In this document: positions 26,270 through 35,835 of the stretch, piece after piece | How the letters are laid out: every line of letters begins with the position of its first letter | Numbering within the stretch: the stretch's first letter is position 1 | Origin: Haliea sp. | Lineage (GTDB): Bacteria > Pseudomonadota > Gammaproteobacteria > Pseudomonadales > Halieaceae | NCBI GenBank assembly: GCA_002862465.1 | Contig: PKDD01000165.1 | Coordinates: forward strand, 1 to 42,008 | Direction: 5' to 3' | DNA length: 42,008 bases | Made by a program: the position numbers and the translations under genes | Notes under the pieces: generated by a model | Told to the model about the DNA's origin: nothing | What the model saw: the letters and a program-made list of their open reading frames with translations, nothing else | The model's database searches: none

Positions 26270-27085
26270 TCAGTTGTCCAAATCGTCTTTAGCTAAACGC
26301 CATAGCCGATCGAGTTGTTTTTTGTTCATTGTTGACAAGACCGCGCCGTCATCCGCAACGCGTGCCTCCATGCTTTGAAATCGCTGCTCAAATTTCGCGG
26401 TAGAACGCCGCAGAGTCCGCTCTGCATCCAAACCAAGATGTCGAGCAAGGTTAACGCAACTAAACAGTACATCGCCCATTTCACCTTCTATATCCTCTGC
26501 ATCCTGACGATTCATTGCCTCACGCAATTCATCCACTTCCTCCTGAATCTTGTCAAGTACAGCATTTCTATCAGACCAATCGAAGTTTACCTGCGCTGCC
26601 CTTTTTTGCACTTTCTGCGCACGCGGCAATGCAGGCAACGCCCGTGGCACGTCTGCAAGAACACTCAGTTGATTCTTTGCGTTCCGCTCAGTCTGCTTAA
26701 TCTCTTCCCAGTTACGTCTAACGGATTCTACCGAAATACGGTTGGACACGATCCCTTCGATATCTCCGTGTGCAAAGACATGCGGATGGCGTCGAACCAG
26801 TTTCTGTACCAACGTGTGGACAACATCATCAAAAGAGAACATTTCGTTTTCTGCACCCAATTGAGCATAAAATACTACCTGAAACAAAACATCGCCGAGT
26901 TCTTCGGCAATATGATCAACATCTTTATCCTCTATGGCCTGCGCCAACTCATAGCACTCCTCCAATGTGGACGAGACAATGCTCTGGAAATCTTGTCGGA
27001 GATCCCAAGGACAACCGGTATCAGGGTCTCGCAGCCGCTGCATAACTCGTAATAAATCGGAAAGCGAGTAGTGTAAAACATCCAT
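26270..27085 (-). CDS. mazG: Nucleoside triphosphate pyrophosphohydrolase MazG
   Basis: A 271-residue two-domain MazG that hydrolyses NTPs to NMP and diphosphate, clearing abnormal nucleotides. Domain one has CPWD and the metal-binding EECYELAQAIEDKD...EELGDVLFQ (about 38-70). Domain two has EEVDELREAMNRQD...EGEMGDVLFSCVNLA. Both EExxE and ExxD pairs are intact. AGGAGC is placed five bases before the ATG. In Pseudomonas mazG follows relA and rlmD after cysM; here it lies next to cysM with neither gene between. Confidence 0.96.
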   Translation of the reverse strand: MDVLHYSLSDLLRVMQRLRDPDTGCPWDLRQDFQSIVSSTLEECYELAQAIEDKDVDHIAEELGDVLFQVVFYAQLGAENEMFSFDDVVHTLVQKLVRRHPHVFAHGDIEGIVSNRISVESVRRNWEEIKQTERNAKNQLSVLADVPRALPALPRAQKVQKRAAQVNFDWSDRNAVLDKIQEEVDELREAMNRQDAEDIEGEMGDVLFSCVNLARHLGLDAERTLRRSTAKFEQRFQSMEARVADDGAVLSTMNKKQLDRLWRLAKDDLDN

Positions 27086-27296
27086 TTTTGCTCCTTACTT
27101 TGTCACACTTAGCTCAGAAGGCGTGTTTGTAGCCAAAATATATACTTCAATGCTTAAACTAATGACTCAGGATCAAGGATTTTGAGGCAAAATGGCAGTA
27201 GAGTAACTGAGGTTTCACTATTTTTTTAAAATATTAATGACATCGCGGCCATTGATATGTGTATTTGGATGCGCCTCCATCATCCCAACTTTTTCC

Positions 27297-28193
27297 TTAC
27301 CCGCTACCGAAGATTCCAGTCGAGAGATAGCGATCTCCACGATCGCAAATGATCGCAACGATTACCGCATTTTCAACTTCACGTGATAGTCGCAGCGCAC
27401 CGGCGACAGCACCACCCGCAGATGCACCGCAAAAAATTCCTTCCTGCGCAGCAAGTCTGCGCATAGCCAACTCTGACTCCTCTTGTGAAATATCCATCAC
27501 CCTATCGACCCTGGATGCATCAAATATTTTTGGCAGATAGGCTTCAGGCCAACGACGAATCCCAGGAATGCTCGATCCCTCCTCGGGCTGTAATCCTATA
27601 ATCTGCACATCAGGATTTTGTTTTTTCAGGTACGCAGAACACCCCATAATAGTGCCGGTGGTACCCATAGAACTGACTAAGTGCGTAATAGTTCCGTCTG
27701 TCTGACGCCAAATTTCAGGCCCGGTACCTTGCAGGTGCGCGAGTGGATTATCTGAATTGCCGAACTGATCAAGAACTATACCCTGTCCTTCGTCTTGCAT
27801 TTTTATAGCCAGATCGCGAGCGCCCTCCATACCCTCTTCTTTCGACACCTCTAGCAGGTGCGCTCCGTAAGCAGACATCGCCTGTTTCCGCTCAAGACTC
27901 ATGTGGGCAGGCATAATCAAAATAAGACGATAACCGCGTATGGCAGCGACCATTGCCAATGCTATACCGGTATTACCACTAGTCGCCTCTATTAACGTGT
28001 CACCTGGCTTTATATGGCCGCGAGCTTCGGCCTCGGCAATCATGCTGAGGGCAGGGCGGTCCTTGACCGATCCAGCCGGATTATTGCCCTCCAACTTGGC
28101 AAGCATAGTATTGCTGGTAATCCCAGGCAAACGCTGAAGTCGGACCAGTGGTGTACTGCCAATACAGGCTTCGATGGTGGGATATTCAGGCAT
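27297..28193 (-). CDS. cysM: Cysteine synthase B (O-acetylserine sulfhydrylase)
   Basis: A 298-residue PLP enzyme that makes cysteine from O-acetylserine and sulfide or thiosulfate. The PLP lysine is Lys44 in NPAGSVKDR, the substrate loop is TSGNTG (71-76), and the B-type features EEGSSIPGIRRWPEAYLP and SSMGTTGTIMG are present, which favours CysM over CysK. GAGGC precedes the ATG. A TATAAT and an inverted repeat are upstream. It is placed 110 bases after the recO stop. The 211 bases to mazG hold no further gene. Confidence 0.95.
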   Translation of the reverse strand: MPEYPTIEACIGSTPLVRLQRLPGITSNTMLAKLEGNNPAGSVKDRPALSMIAEAEARGHIKPGDTLIEATSGNTGIALAMVAAIRGYRLILIMPAHMSLERKQAMSAYGAHLLEVSKEEGMEGARDLAIKMQDEGQGIVLDQFGNSDNPLAHLQGTGPEIWRQTDGTITHLVSSMGTTGTIMGCSAYLKKQNPDVQIIGLQPEEGSSIPGIRRWPEAYLPKIFDASRVDRVMDISQEESELAMRRLAAQEGIFCGASAGGAVAGALRLSREVENAVIVAIICDRGDRYLSTGIFGSG

Positions 28194-28221
28194 AGCGGTC
28201 GAGCCTCACAACGGACTTGTG

Positions 28222-28251
28222 ATTATATAGAACTTTGGCCGTATGAGGCCA
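28222..28251 (-). promoter_or_regulatory. cysM promoter candidate with overlapping inverted repeat
   Basis: On the minus strand a perfect TATAAT (28222-28227) lies about 30 bases before the cysM ATG. The place expected for -35 holds GGCCTC, not a consensus. It is part of the inverted repeat TGGCC-TCATAC-GGCCA (28236-28251), so a regulator could act there. Confidence 0.42.
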
Positions 28252-28303
28252 TATCGAATTCCCTAGAAACCGGCGCACCCCGCCTATCCTATTGACATTA
28301 TAA

Positions 28304-29074
28304 TCACGAAGAATCCTGACCCACATGAGGACTGACAGTGACATCATAGTGTTTTGAAACCGCCGCCGCTTTGACGCGAAATAATTCACGACTGTGCAAT
28401 GGCATACCGCCTAGGTGCACCGCCAAAACTTCTCTCAGCAGTAGTTTAGCCGGAAGTCGAACGGCCCCTTCAAAGTGTCCAGATTCCATCGCTAATAAAT
28501 CTGCTCCGGAATAGGTGGCTTCAGAACGATCTGAAGCACCGTTGCTAGCCACCAGACCTAGCTCCGAGTCATAGCGATAACGCAATCCTTCATCAACGCG
28601 TTCGCCACTGGCGCCATCAAGACTTAAGTTCAAGCCATAACCTAATTCATCAAGAAGGGCTATTTCAAATCTTCTTAGCACTGTATCTACAACAGCACAA
28701 CCTGCGAGCGCCTTTAACGCATCATCATAGGATGCAAATAATGCTGGATGCGCATCGTTTCGATGCAGCAAACGCACCAGTAACTCATTCATATAGAGCC
28801 CGCTAAACAAGCGCTCACCCCGCACCGCTGACATACCTTTCACAGCCTCTATTGCACTAAGCGTCTTCAATTCTGTGCGGCCGGAGAACGACACCAAAAG
28901 AGGAGCAAACGGCTGCAACAACGCTGCTTTGCTGCCCTTTCGTGTCGAGCGCCGCCCACCGCGTGCAACTACACTAATACGGCCATACTCAGCGGTGAAT
29001 ACTTCTAAAATGGCACTCGTGTCCCTATAGGGTCGACTGTGTATTACATAGGCGGGCTGTAAATTGACGCGCAT
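28304..29074 (-). CDS. recO: DNA repair protein RecO
   Basis: About 256 residues. RecO works with RecF and RecR to load RecA at single-stranded gaps. The N-terminal OB-fold begins LQPAYVIHSRPYRDTSAILEVFTAEYGR, and the helical core has RLFSGLYMNELLVRLLHRNDAHPALF (about 90-115). No zinc-binding Cys cluster is obvious. ATG at 29074 fits the family; the longer reading frame runs back through the end of era. It starts 16 bases after the era stop, in the rnc-era-recO order. In Pseudomonas pdxJ comes next, but cysM is found here. Confidence 0.93.
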   Translation of the reverse strand: MRVNLQPAYVIHSRPYRDTSAILEVFTAEYGRISVVARGGRRSTRKGSKAALLQPFAPLLVSFSGRTELKTLSAIEAVKGMSAVRGERLFSGLYMNELLVRLLHRNDAHPALFASYDDALKALAGCAVVDTVLRRFEIALLDELGYGLNLSLDGASGERVDEGLRYRYDSELGLVASNGASDRSEATYSGADLLAMESGHFEGAVRLPAKLLLREVLAVHLGGMPLHSRELFRVKAAAVSKHYDVTVSPHVGQDSS

Positions 29075-29090
29075 TTTATATGAGGAAGAC

Positions 29091-29993
29091 CTAGCGGTCG
29101 TCGTATCCCAAACTACGCAGCGCTCGTTCGTCATCCGACCAACCAGATTTAAGCTTCACCCAGAGCCGCAGCATCACTTTATGATCAAAAAGTCCCTCCA
29201 TGTCATGACGTGCATCAGACCCAATCGAACGCAATCGAGAGCCCTTATCACCGATAAGTATCTTTTTCTGGCCTGCACGCTCAACGAAAATCACCGCAGA
29301 AATATGCAAGACCTGATCCTCTTGAGCAAAATCCTCGATTTCAACAGCAATAGAATAAGGCAATTCGTCACCTAATTGACGCATAATTTTTTCTCGCACA
29401 ATTTCCGCAGCGAGGAAACGCTGACTACGGTCGGTGATCTGATCCTCAGGAAAAAAGTGTCCAGCCTCAGGCAATAAAGCGAGAATTTGCTCTTCCAGAG
29501 CGTGGACATTGTGCTGACGTAACGCGGATACTGGCAAGATCGCAGTAAACGTAGCCTTGGACGCCAAAATCTTCAAATGAGGCAGCAGTTCTGTCTTATC
29601 GGCGAGCAGGTCAATTTTATTGACCACCAGCATAGTCGGCAATCCTGATTGCTCAATTTGTTGAAGTACGACACCGTCCTCCTCCGTCCATGCCGTTCGA
29701 TCCACAACGAAAACTACTAGATCGACATCGCGAATGGCCGCGCTGGCCGCACGATTCATATAGCGGTTAATGGCTTTACTGGCCTCCTTATGCAAACCCG
29801 GTGTGTCGACAAATATAATTTGATGATTATCTTCGGTCTTAATCCCTAGCACTTGATGACGCGTGGTCTGCGGCTTGCGCGACGTTATACTGATTTTCTG
29901 CCCCAATAGGTGGTTAAGGAGCGTGGACTTGCCCACATTGGGCCGCCCTACAATGGCGACATAACCGCAGCGAGATATCGTATCGGACATCAT
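29091..29993 (-). CDS. era: GTPase Era
   Basis: A 300-residue essential GTPase for 30S ribosome assembly and 16S rRNA 3'-end maturation. G1 is GRPNVGKS (16-23), then the G2 region (TTRHQVLGI), G3 DTPG, and G4 NKID. A KH RNA-binding domain forms the last 100 residues, including the [18 protein letters not shown] stretch. The start overlaps the rnc stop (ATGA); the next codon is also ATG, so the true start is one of two adjacent Met codons. Confidence 0.97.
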   Translation of the reverse strand: MMSDTISRCGYVAIVGRPNVGKSTLLNHLLGQKISITSRKPQTTRHQVLGIKTEDNHQIIFVDTPGLHKEASKAINRYMNRAASAAIRDVDLVVFVVDRTAWTEEDGVVLQQIEQSGLPTMLVVNKIDLLADKTELLPHLKILASKATFTAILPVSALRQHNVHALEEQILALLPEAGHFFPEDQITDRSQRFLAAEIVREKIMRQLGDELPYSIAVEIEDFAQEDQVLHISAVIFVERAGQKKILIGDKGSRLRSIGSDARHDMEGLFDHKVMLRLWVKLKSGWSDDERALRSLGYDDR

Positions 29994-30661
29994 GATGACA
30001 GCCTTCCCAAGGCAACGGCGGCAGCGTCTTGCTCGGCCTTACGGCGACTGGAACCAAAGCCCTTGACAATCAATTTAGGTTTGCGCAGCCGACATTGCAC
30101 TTCAAACTGCTGCGCATGATCGTCACCCTGAACACTGACCAAGTCGTAGACAGGTAAAGGGTTACTGCGCGCCTGCAAATACTCCTGTAATGTCGTTTTT
30201 GCATCTTTGTCTGCGCTGCCGGTGCCAAGCTGCTGCAGGCGAGCACCAAACCAACGCAGCACGCATTGGCGGCATTGTTCTACGTCGCTGTCCAACAAAA
30301 TAGCGCCAACTACAGCTTCGAACGCGTCTGCTAATATGGATATTCGGCGATGCCCTCCACTTTTGCGCTCTCCACTGCCTAATCGTAAATAGTCGCCGAG
30401 TTGTAATTCCAATGCTACTTCAGCAAGTGTATCGCCTTTAACTAGAGAAGCACGCATCCGGCTCATCTCTCCCTCCTTTGATGCAGGAAAGCGCAGAAAA
30501 AGTGCCTCAGCAATAATGTGATTTACGATGGAGTCGCCCAGAAATTCAAGACGCTCATTGTTTTGACCACCTGCACTGCAATGGGTAAGCGCTAGATCAA
30601 GTAAGCCCGCGTCACGAAACTGATACCCCAGTGCTTGTTGCAAGCGCGCAGTAGATTCCAC
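29990..30661 (-). CDS. rnc: Ribonuclease III
   Basis: A 223-residue double-strand-specific RNase that processes rRNA and structured mRNAs. The signature [10 protein letters not shown] is at 35-44 with catalytic Glu39 and Asp43; Asp112 and Glu115 ([12 protein letters not shown]) complete the metal site. A double-stranded RNA-binding domain follows from about residue 152 (TTLQEYLQ...[14 protein letters not shown]). The start is GTG at 30661, three bases after the DUF4845 stop; no clear ribosome binding site is seen, and translation may be coupled. Confidence 0.96.
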   Translation of the reverse strand: MESTARLQQALGYQFRDAGLLDLALTHCSAGGQNNERLEFLGDSIVNHIIAEALFLRFPASKEGEMSRMRASLVKGDTLAEVALELQLGDYLRLGSGERKSGGHRRISILADAFEAVVGAILLDSDVEQCRQCVLRWFGARLQQLGTGSADKDAKTTLQEYLQARSNPLPVYDLVSVQGDDHAQQFEVQCRLRKPKLIVKGFGSSRRKAEQDAAAVALGRLSS

Positions 30662-30664
30662 GCG

Positions 30665-31075
30665 TTACCGGGTAACTGTCGCTGATTTAGAAAGAGGCTC
30701 AGGATCACCCACGCGATACAACAGATCGTCAAACTTCAAGACGGCGTCAATCCGCCACACAATCGGTAATCGAACCTCATAATTAGCGTCAATGTAGGTG
30801 TTCCCTTGCGAGCGATATACCTCTACGTCCCCAGGAGGCAGCTCAGATATCTGATTGGAATTGAAAACACTCGCTATCTTACGTCTGATTGTGGCATTTG
30901 TTTCGTCAGCGGAGTCAGCATCCATGGCAATCTTAGAAATAATGCTCTTTACGGTCAGATACTCAAAATAGGGAGGGGCCATACGGATAAAACACACAGC
31001 AATGAATCCGAGCAAAAATAACACACACAATGCACTCAGCAGCGACATGCCTGATTCATGTTTGCGGGTCTTCAT
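30665..31075 (-). CDS. DUF4845 family membrane-anchored protein
   Basis: A 136-residue protein at the position typical of DUF4845, between lepB and rnc, in Pseudomonas-like bacteria. The N-terminus is a short charged head and one helix (LLSALCVLFLLGFIAVCFI, about 12-30). The remainder is a small, probably periplasmic, domain with VEVYRSQGNTYIDANYEVRLP. The type-IV-pilin-like start (SGMSLLSAL) has been noted for the family, but a pilin role is not supported by anything here. Function unknown. Confidence 0.8.
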   Translation of the reverse strand: MKTRKHESGMSLLSALCVLFLLGFIAVCFIRMAPPYFEYLTVKSIISKIAMDADSADETNATIRRKIASVFNSNQISELPPGDVEVYRSQGNTYIDANYEVRLPIVWRIDAVLKFDDLLYRVGDPEPLSKSATVTR

Positions 31076-31103
31076 ACGACATCACTCATGTGGCTGCTAT
31101 CGG

Positions 31104-31952
31104 TTATTCTATCGCGCCAACGCGACTAAAACTTGGTATGCTTAGAAGCGTATCCCAATGCATCCAGATCGCAAAGGCTTTTCCCACGATGTCTTTTTCA
31201 GGCACCTGACCCCATACCCGGCTATCGCTACTATTGTCACGATTATCGCCCATCATGAAGTAGTGCTCAGGCCTCACTACGACCGAAAAGTCGCCTGCAG
31301 AGCGCTGGTTGTCCACCTGCATCAGATACTCAGACTCTCCAAGCGACTCACGCCCTACGATATTTCGAGCGCTTTGTGTAATTTGGCCTAAAACAGGCTC
31401 ACGCTCCACTCGCGTACCGTTTACAAAAATTTGTTTGTTACGGTATTCAACCGAATCACCTGGCAAGCCTACAACACGTTTAATAAAATACGTCTCATTC
31501 ATGTGTGGCGGAAAAAAAACGACAACATCTCCCCTCTGAGGATTATTAAGGGCCAACACTTTGGTCCGCACCACAGGAAGTCGAATACCGTAAGTGTACT
31601 TATTAACGAGTATATAGTCCCCGACTTCCAATGTGGGCACCATAGACGACGAGGGGATCTGGAAGGGTTCAACCAAAAAGGAGCGAACTACAAATACAAC
31701 CAGCAGGACCGGAAAAAATGACTTGGCATACTCAACCAACACCGGCTCCCTAGCCTCCTCTGCTACCCGAGACTGGTAATTCAACGCATCCGGACTCTCT
31801 TCAATATCCCAATGTGGATACTGGCTCTTTAACCCGCCGGTTGTTCGTTTCCTAGCCGGCGCCAAAAAAAGGCTGTCTAAGAGCCACACAAGACCACTCC
31901 CCGCCACAAGGCACAGCAAAATCAGAGGAAAATCTACGGTAAATTCATTCAC
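31104..31952 (-). CDS. lepB: Signal peptidase I
   Basis: A 282-residue inner-membrane protease that cuts signal peptides from exported proteins. Two N-terminal helices (about 8-28 and 77-97) precede the catalytic domain. Catalytic Ser103 lies in PSSSMVPTL and Lys158 in YFIKRVVGLPGD; the C-terminal box is MMGDNRDNSSDSRVWG. The start is GTG at 31952, one codon beyond the lepA stop region; no in-frame ATG is nearby. lepA-lepB order and spacing are conserved in gammaproteobacteria. Confidence 0.96.
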   Translation of the reverse strand: MNEFTVDFPLILLCLVAGSGLVWLLDSLFLAPARKRTTGGLKSQYPHWDIEESPDALNYQSRVAEEAREPVLVEYAKSFFPVLLVVFVVRSFLVEPFQIPSSSMVPTLEVGDYILVNKYTYGIRLPVVRTKVLALNNPQRGDVVVFFPPHMNETYFIKRVVGLPGDSVEYRNKQIFVNGTRVEREPVLGQITQSARNIVGRESLGESEYLMQVDNQRSAGDFSVVVRPEHYFMMGDNRDNSSDSRVWGQVPEKDIVGKAFAIWMHWDTLLSIPSFSRVGAIE

Positions 31953-31955
31953 TTT

Positions 31956-33755
31956 TTAGCCATCCACTTTTAATACTGCCAAAAATGCAGTTTGGGGGAT
32001 CTCCACCCGCCCAACCTGCTTCATGCGTTTTTTACCGGCCTTCTGCTTATCCAGCAACTTACGCTTGCGGCTCACATCTCCACCATAACATTTAGCAGTC
32101 ACATTTTTACGCAACGCCTTAACAGTCTGACGGGCAACGATTTTACCGCCTACAGCAGACTGAATCGCAACATCAAACATTTGTCTCGGGATCAACTCTT
32201 TCATCTTTTCCGTGAGCAATCGACCTCGATGAAGTATGTGGTCACGGTGTATAATTGACGCTAGCGCATCTACCCGCTCGGCGTTTATCAAAACATCCAG
32301 TCGCGAGAGGTTGGCCGCTTGAAAACGATCAAAACCATAATCAAGCGATGCATAACCGCGACTCACAGACTTCAATCGGTCAAAAAAATCTAGTACTACC
32401 TCAGCCATCGGTATATCGTAAACAACTGAAACTTGTGCACCCAAAAACTGCATATCCTTCTGCACCCCGCGCTTCTCTATGCAGAGCGTAATCACATTCC
32501 CCAAATACTCTTGCGGTACAAGAATATTGCAGCGAGCTATAGGCTCACGCATTTCTTCAATATCGCCCGCGTCGGGCAGCGCCGAGGGATTATCAACTGC
32601 AACAATATCACCATTCTTTTTTACGATTTCATAAATAACTGTTGGCGCAGTAGTAATAAGATCAAGATTGTATTCTCGCTCCAAACGCTCCTGAATAATC
32701 TCCATATGGAGCATACCCAAAAATCCGCAACGAAATCCGAAACCGAGTGCGTCAGAGGTTTCGGGTTCATATTGCAGCGAGGCATCATTCAACGTTAATT
32801 TTGCCAGCGCCTCTCGAAAATCTTCATAGTCATCCGACGATATCGTGAAAATGCCCGCGTAAACCTGCGGCTTCACTCGCTTGAAGCCCGGAAGGGCAGG
32901 AATATTCGCATCCTTAGCATGCACCAACGTATCGCCAACTGGGGCACCATGAATATCCTTGATACCGGCAACTACATACCCTACTTCGCCAGCTTGTAAC
33001 ATCTCCTGCTCGACACGCTTGGGGGTAAACACGCCCAGCACATCGACCTGATGGGCCTTGCCGACTGATTTAGCCATTATTTTTTCGCGTTTACGAAGGA
33101 CGCCCTGCTTTACTCGCACTAGGGAAACAACACCCAAATAATTATCGAACCAAGAATCGATAATCAAAGCCTGCAATGGCGCTTGGCGATCGCCCTCTGG
33201 AGGCGGAATATGCTCTACCAGATAGTCTAACGCCCCCTCTATGCCAAGCCCAGATTTTGCGCTGACCAGACATGCGTCGACAGCGTTAATGCCAATAATT
33301 TCTTCAATTTCGAGTTTCACCCGATCAGGATCTGCTTGTGGAAGATCCATCTTGTTTAAAAGAGGAAGAACCTCTAACCCCTGTTCAATAGCGGTATAAC
33401 AGTTGGCCACCGACTGAGCCTCTACACCCTGCCCGGCATCTACCACCAACAATGCTCCTTCGCATGCTGCGAGGGAACGCGACACCTCGTAAGAAAAGTC
33501 AACATGTCCAGGAGTATCGATGAAGTTAAGTTGATAGACTTGCCCATCTTGAGACGTGTAGTCTAGGGTCACGCTCTGCGCCTTAATCGTGATCCCACGC
33601 TCACGCTCAATGTCCATCGAATCTAGCACCTGAGCATCCATCTCCCGCGCGCTCAAGCCACCGCAGTGCTGGATAAAACGATCCGCCAAAGTAGACTTAC
33701 CGTGATCGATATGAGCGATGATGGAAAAATTGCGGATGTGTCTAAGATCGCTCAC
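31956..33755 (-). CDS. lepA: Elongation factor 4 (LepA)
   Basis: 599 residues, the E. coli length. This ribosomal translation GTPase acts on stalled or stressed ribosomes. It has the G1 loop HIDHGKST, G3 DTPGHVDF, G4 NKMD, then domain II, domains III and V, and the LepA-specific C-terminal domain ending [25 protein letters not shown] at 33755 gives the family start ([18 protein letters not shown]). The frame stays open to a TTG at 33815, but that lies almost on the likely transcription start, so it is rejected. Confidence 0.95.
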   Translation of the reverse strand: MSDLRHIRNFSIIAHIDHGKSTLADRFIQHCGGLSAREMDAQVLDSMDIERERGITIKAQSVTLDYTSQDGQVYQLNFIDTPGHVDFSYEVSRSLAACEGALLVVDAGQGVEAQSVANCYTAIEQGLEVLPLLNKMDLPQADPDRVKLEIEEIIGINAVDACLVSAKSGLGIEGALDYLVEHIPPPEGDRQAPLQALIIDSWFDNYLGVVSLVRVKQGVLRKREKIMAKSVGKAHQVDVLGVFTPKRVEQEMLQAGEVGYVVAGIKDIHGAPVGDTLVHAKDANIPALPGFKRVKPQVYAGIFTISSDDYEDFREALAKLTLNDASLQYEPETSDALGFGFRCGFLGMLHMEIIQERLEREYNLDLITTAPTVIYEIVKKNGDIVAVDNPSALPDAGDIEEMREPIARCNILVPQEYLGNVITLCIEKRGVQKDMQFLGAQVSVVYDIPMAEVVLDFFDRLKSVSRGYASLDYGFDRFQAANLSRLDVLINAERVDALASIIHRDHILHRGRLLTEKMKELIPRQMFDVAIQSAVGGKIVARQTVKALRKNVTAKCYGGDVSRKRKLLDKQKAGKKRMKQVGRVEIPQTAFLAVLKVDG

Positions 33756-33825
33756 AGTATTCGACTCAATTACGGCAGAGCTGAACCAGACGATATGCCT
33801 AGCGTTGCAATGCAAAAAACGCGAA

Positions 33826-33855
33826 ATTGTACCTCAACGGACACACAACCGCCAA
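33826..33855 (-). promoter_or_regulatory. Promoter candidate for lepA
   Basis: On the minus strand TTGGCG (33850-33855), an 18-base spacer, and TACAAT (33826-33831, one mismatch to TATAAT). It lies about 70 bases before the lepA GTG, within the 150-base gap after mucD, and would allow the lepA-to-recO run to be transcribed apart from the rpoE operon. Confidence 0.5.
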
Positions 33856-33905
33856 GTAAACGCCCGCAGTAACCAACAGTTGAGAACCCAAATATTGCGC
33901 AATGA

Positions 33906-35309
33906 TCATTCCGGCAACGTAAGCCCAATAAACAAAGATGAACCCTGCCGGATTAAACGCAACGGCACAGAGCTTCCGTCCTTTAACTCATCGACGGCAC
34001 GCTCAAAGCCAGCCACTGACTGTATAGGCTGGGTGTCGATAAGGGTAATGATATCTCCCACCTGAATACCGGACTCTGCCGCAGTTGAACCAGACTCAAC
34101 ACTTCGCACTACAACCCCGCCGCTGACGCCAAAGTGTTCCGAACTTTCCGAAGACAAGGACTCAACCTCAACCCCAAGTCGACCACCGCGTTCGTTGCTA
34201 GTGTCTCCAGCGGACAGTGTATAGCTATCATCCGACTCAAGCCCTCCTACTTCAACCTTAATCGTCTGAAGCTGTCGATCGCGCATCAGTTCCACTTCCA
34301 CCATCGACCCCGGCGCGATCAACCCAACCACATGAGGAAGATCGGCCGATGATGGAATAGTTTTACCATCAAATTTAACAATGATATCGCCACTGCGTAA
34401 TCCTGCCTTAGAAGCAGGGCCATCGGTCGAAATATCCGCGATCAATGCACCACCCGCACGCGTCAAACCAAAAGATTCTGCAAGTTTTTTATCCACATCC
34501 TGAATTGTCACTCCCAACCAACCTCGTGTGACCCGCCCTCGCTGCTTCAATTGTTCTACAACGTTACTTGCCACCGAGCTCGGTATTGCGAATGAAAGCC
34601 CAATAGAACCTCCGCTACGAGTGAATATCTGAGAGTTTACACCAACAACTTCACCGTCAAGATTGAATAATGGACCACCGGAATTCCCAGGGTTAATAGC
34701 GACATCGGTCTGGATAAATGGCACGTAATTTTCATTCTTTTCTGTCGGAAGACTACGACCCTTCGCGCTGACTATGCCAGCCGAAACCGAATAATCCAGA
34801 CCAAACGGTGAACCGATTGCCAACACCCACTCCCCCACCTCAAGATCATCTTTTTCTGCCAATTTGAGCATCGGCAGGTCCGCAGCATCTATACGAAGCA
34901 GTGCGAGATCAGAACGAGGATCTGTGCCGACGACTTCTGCATCAAACTCTCGCAGGTCGCTCATCCTCACCAGTACACTATCAACCCCGTCAACGACGTG
35001 GTTATTAGTAAGGATGTAGCCATCCTCGGATATAATGAAGCCCGATCCCATGCCCATGCGCTGACGCTCAGAGGGGGGGGCACCGCGGAACTCAAAAAAA
35101 CGCCGCAGCTCTTCAGGAATTTGATCCTGCTGTGGTCGCTGTCTGCCGTTTTGACTTGGATTTTGTGCCACAATAATTTTGACAACAGCAGACGAATGCT
35201 CGCGCACAATTTTACGAAAATCTGGCAGTGACGTCGCGCCCATGACTTGGGTGGCGAAGAACAACATCATCAGAAAAAAGACACCAGACATGCGAAGCTT
35301 AGCAGTCAT
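33906..35309 (-). CDS. mucD: DegP/MucD family periplasmic serine protease
   Basis: About 467 residues, similar to Pseudomonas MucD. It is a trypsin-like protease with two PDZ domains that degrades damaged envelope proteins and dampens sigma-E signalling. Residues 1-24 are a signal peptide (ending VMGA). The catalytic triad is His104 (NNHVVDG), Asp134 (RSDLALLR) and Ser210 (NPGNSGGP). PDZ1 begins near RGWLGVTIQDV and PDZ2 fills the last 90 residues. The ATG at 35309 is chosen over a TTG 14 codons earlier because it opens the signal peptide. A C8 run and an A/T7 run lie in its coding sequence near 35073-35100. Confidence 0.93.
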   Translation of the reverse strand: MTAKLRMSGVFFLMMLFFATQVMGATSLPDFRKIVREHSSAVVKIIVAQNPSQNGRQRPQQDQIPEELRRFFEFRGAPPSERQRMGMGSGFIISEDGYILTNNHVVDGVDSVLVRMSDLREFDAEVVGTDPRSDLALLRIDAADLPMLKLAEKDDLEVGEWVLAIGSPFGLDYSVSAGIVSAKGRSLPTEKNENYVPFIQTDVAINPGNSGGPLFNLDGEVVGVNSQIFTRSGGSIGLSFAIPSSVASNVVEQLKQRGRVTRGWLGVTIQDVDKKLAESFGLTRAGGALIADISTDGPASKAGLRSGDIIVKFDGKTIPSSADLPHVVGLIAPGSMVEVELMRDRQLQTIKVEVGGLESDDSYTLSAGDTSNERGGRLGVEVESLSSESSEHFGVSGGVVVRSVESGSTAAESGIQVGDIITLIDTQPIQSVAGFERAVDELKDGSSVPLRLIRQGSSLFIGLTLPE

Positions 35310-35354
35310 ATAATTAACCCGGTATAGTGAGTGAGATTTCGGAGCATACAAAAT

Positions 35355-35834
35355 TTATTTTCGGATCGTAATGGGTTCCACAGGGGAAGAATCGATGCTA
35401 AGCAGGATTGGCTGAAAGGCTGGGTCTTGACGGTGCTGAATACCATGCCAGCGAACCACTGTTAAACCGAGCGCTAAGCCCACACCCGCGCCAACGACCG
35501 CCAGCAGGTCCTGCTGGCCAATCAAAAATTGCGAAGCAAACATCGCACCCGCCAGCATGCTGAGTACAGGAAGCATATAGGCAATAAAAGAGCCTCGCAG
35601 AATAACTTCTTCAGGAATACTGATAACGACCTGATCATTGACTTTATAATCACCAACAGATTGGTTTCCAAGCAACGCTCTTACATAACCGCGTTTGCCT
35701 TCAGAAATTCGGTTCAGCAGCCCGTGCCCGCAGCCTTTTTGTGCCGAACATGTACCACAAGTACTGCGCCGGACCGTCTCGACCCAGATTCCGTCCGCTT
35801 CTATTCCTACTACACGCCCCGTCTCTGTCAGCAT
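35355..35834 (-). CDS. rseC: RseC/MucC family sigma-E regulator
   Basis: A 159-residue inner-membrane protein. Cys26, Cys29 and Cys35 (STCGTCSAQKGCG) form the redox-sensitive Cys cluster of the RseC family. Two hydrophobic helices follow (GSFIAYMLPVLSMLAGAMF and LLAVVGAGVGLALGLTVV). In other bacteria it modulates sigma-E and electron-transfer functions. Its ATG begins one base after the rseB stop. Confidence 0.9.
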   Translation of the reverse strand: MLTETGRVVGIEADGIWVETVRRSTCGTCSAQKGCGHGLLNRISEGKRGYVRALLGNQSVGDYKVNDQVVISIPEEVILRGSFIAYMLPVLSMLAGAMFASQFLIGQQDLLAVVGAGVGLALGLTVVRWHGIQHRQDPAFQPILLSIDSSPVEPITIRK

Positions 35835-35835
35835 A

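Noticed and set aside
33756-33815. LepA start at the upstream TTG (33815)
   Set aside because: The longer N-terminus has no family match, and the TTG lies within a few bases of the probable transcription start. GTG at 33755 gives exactly the 599-residue family length.
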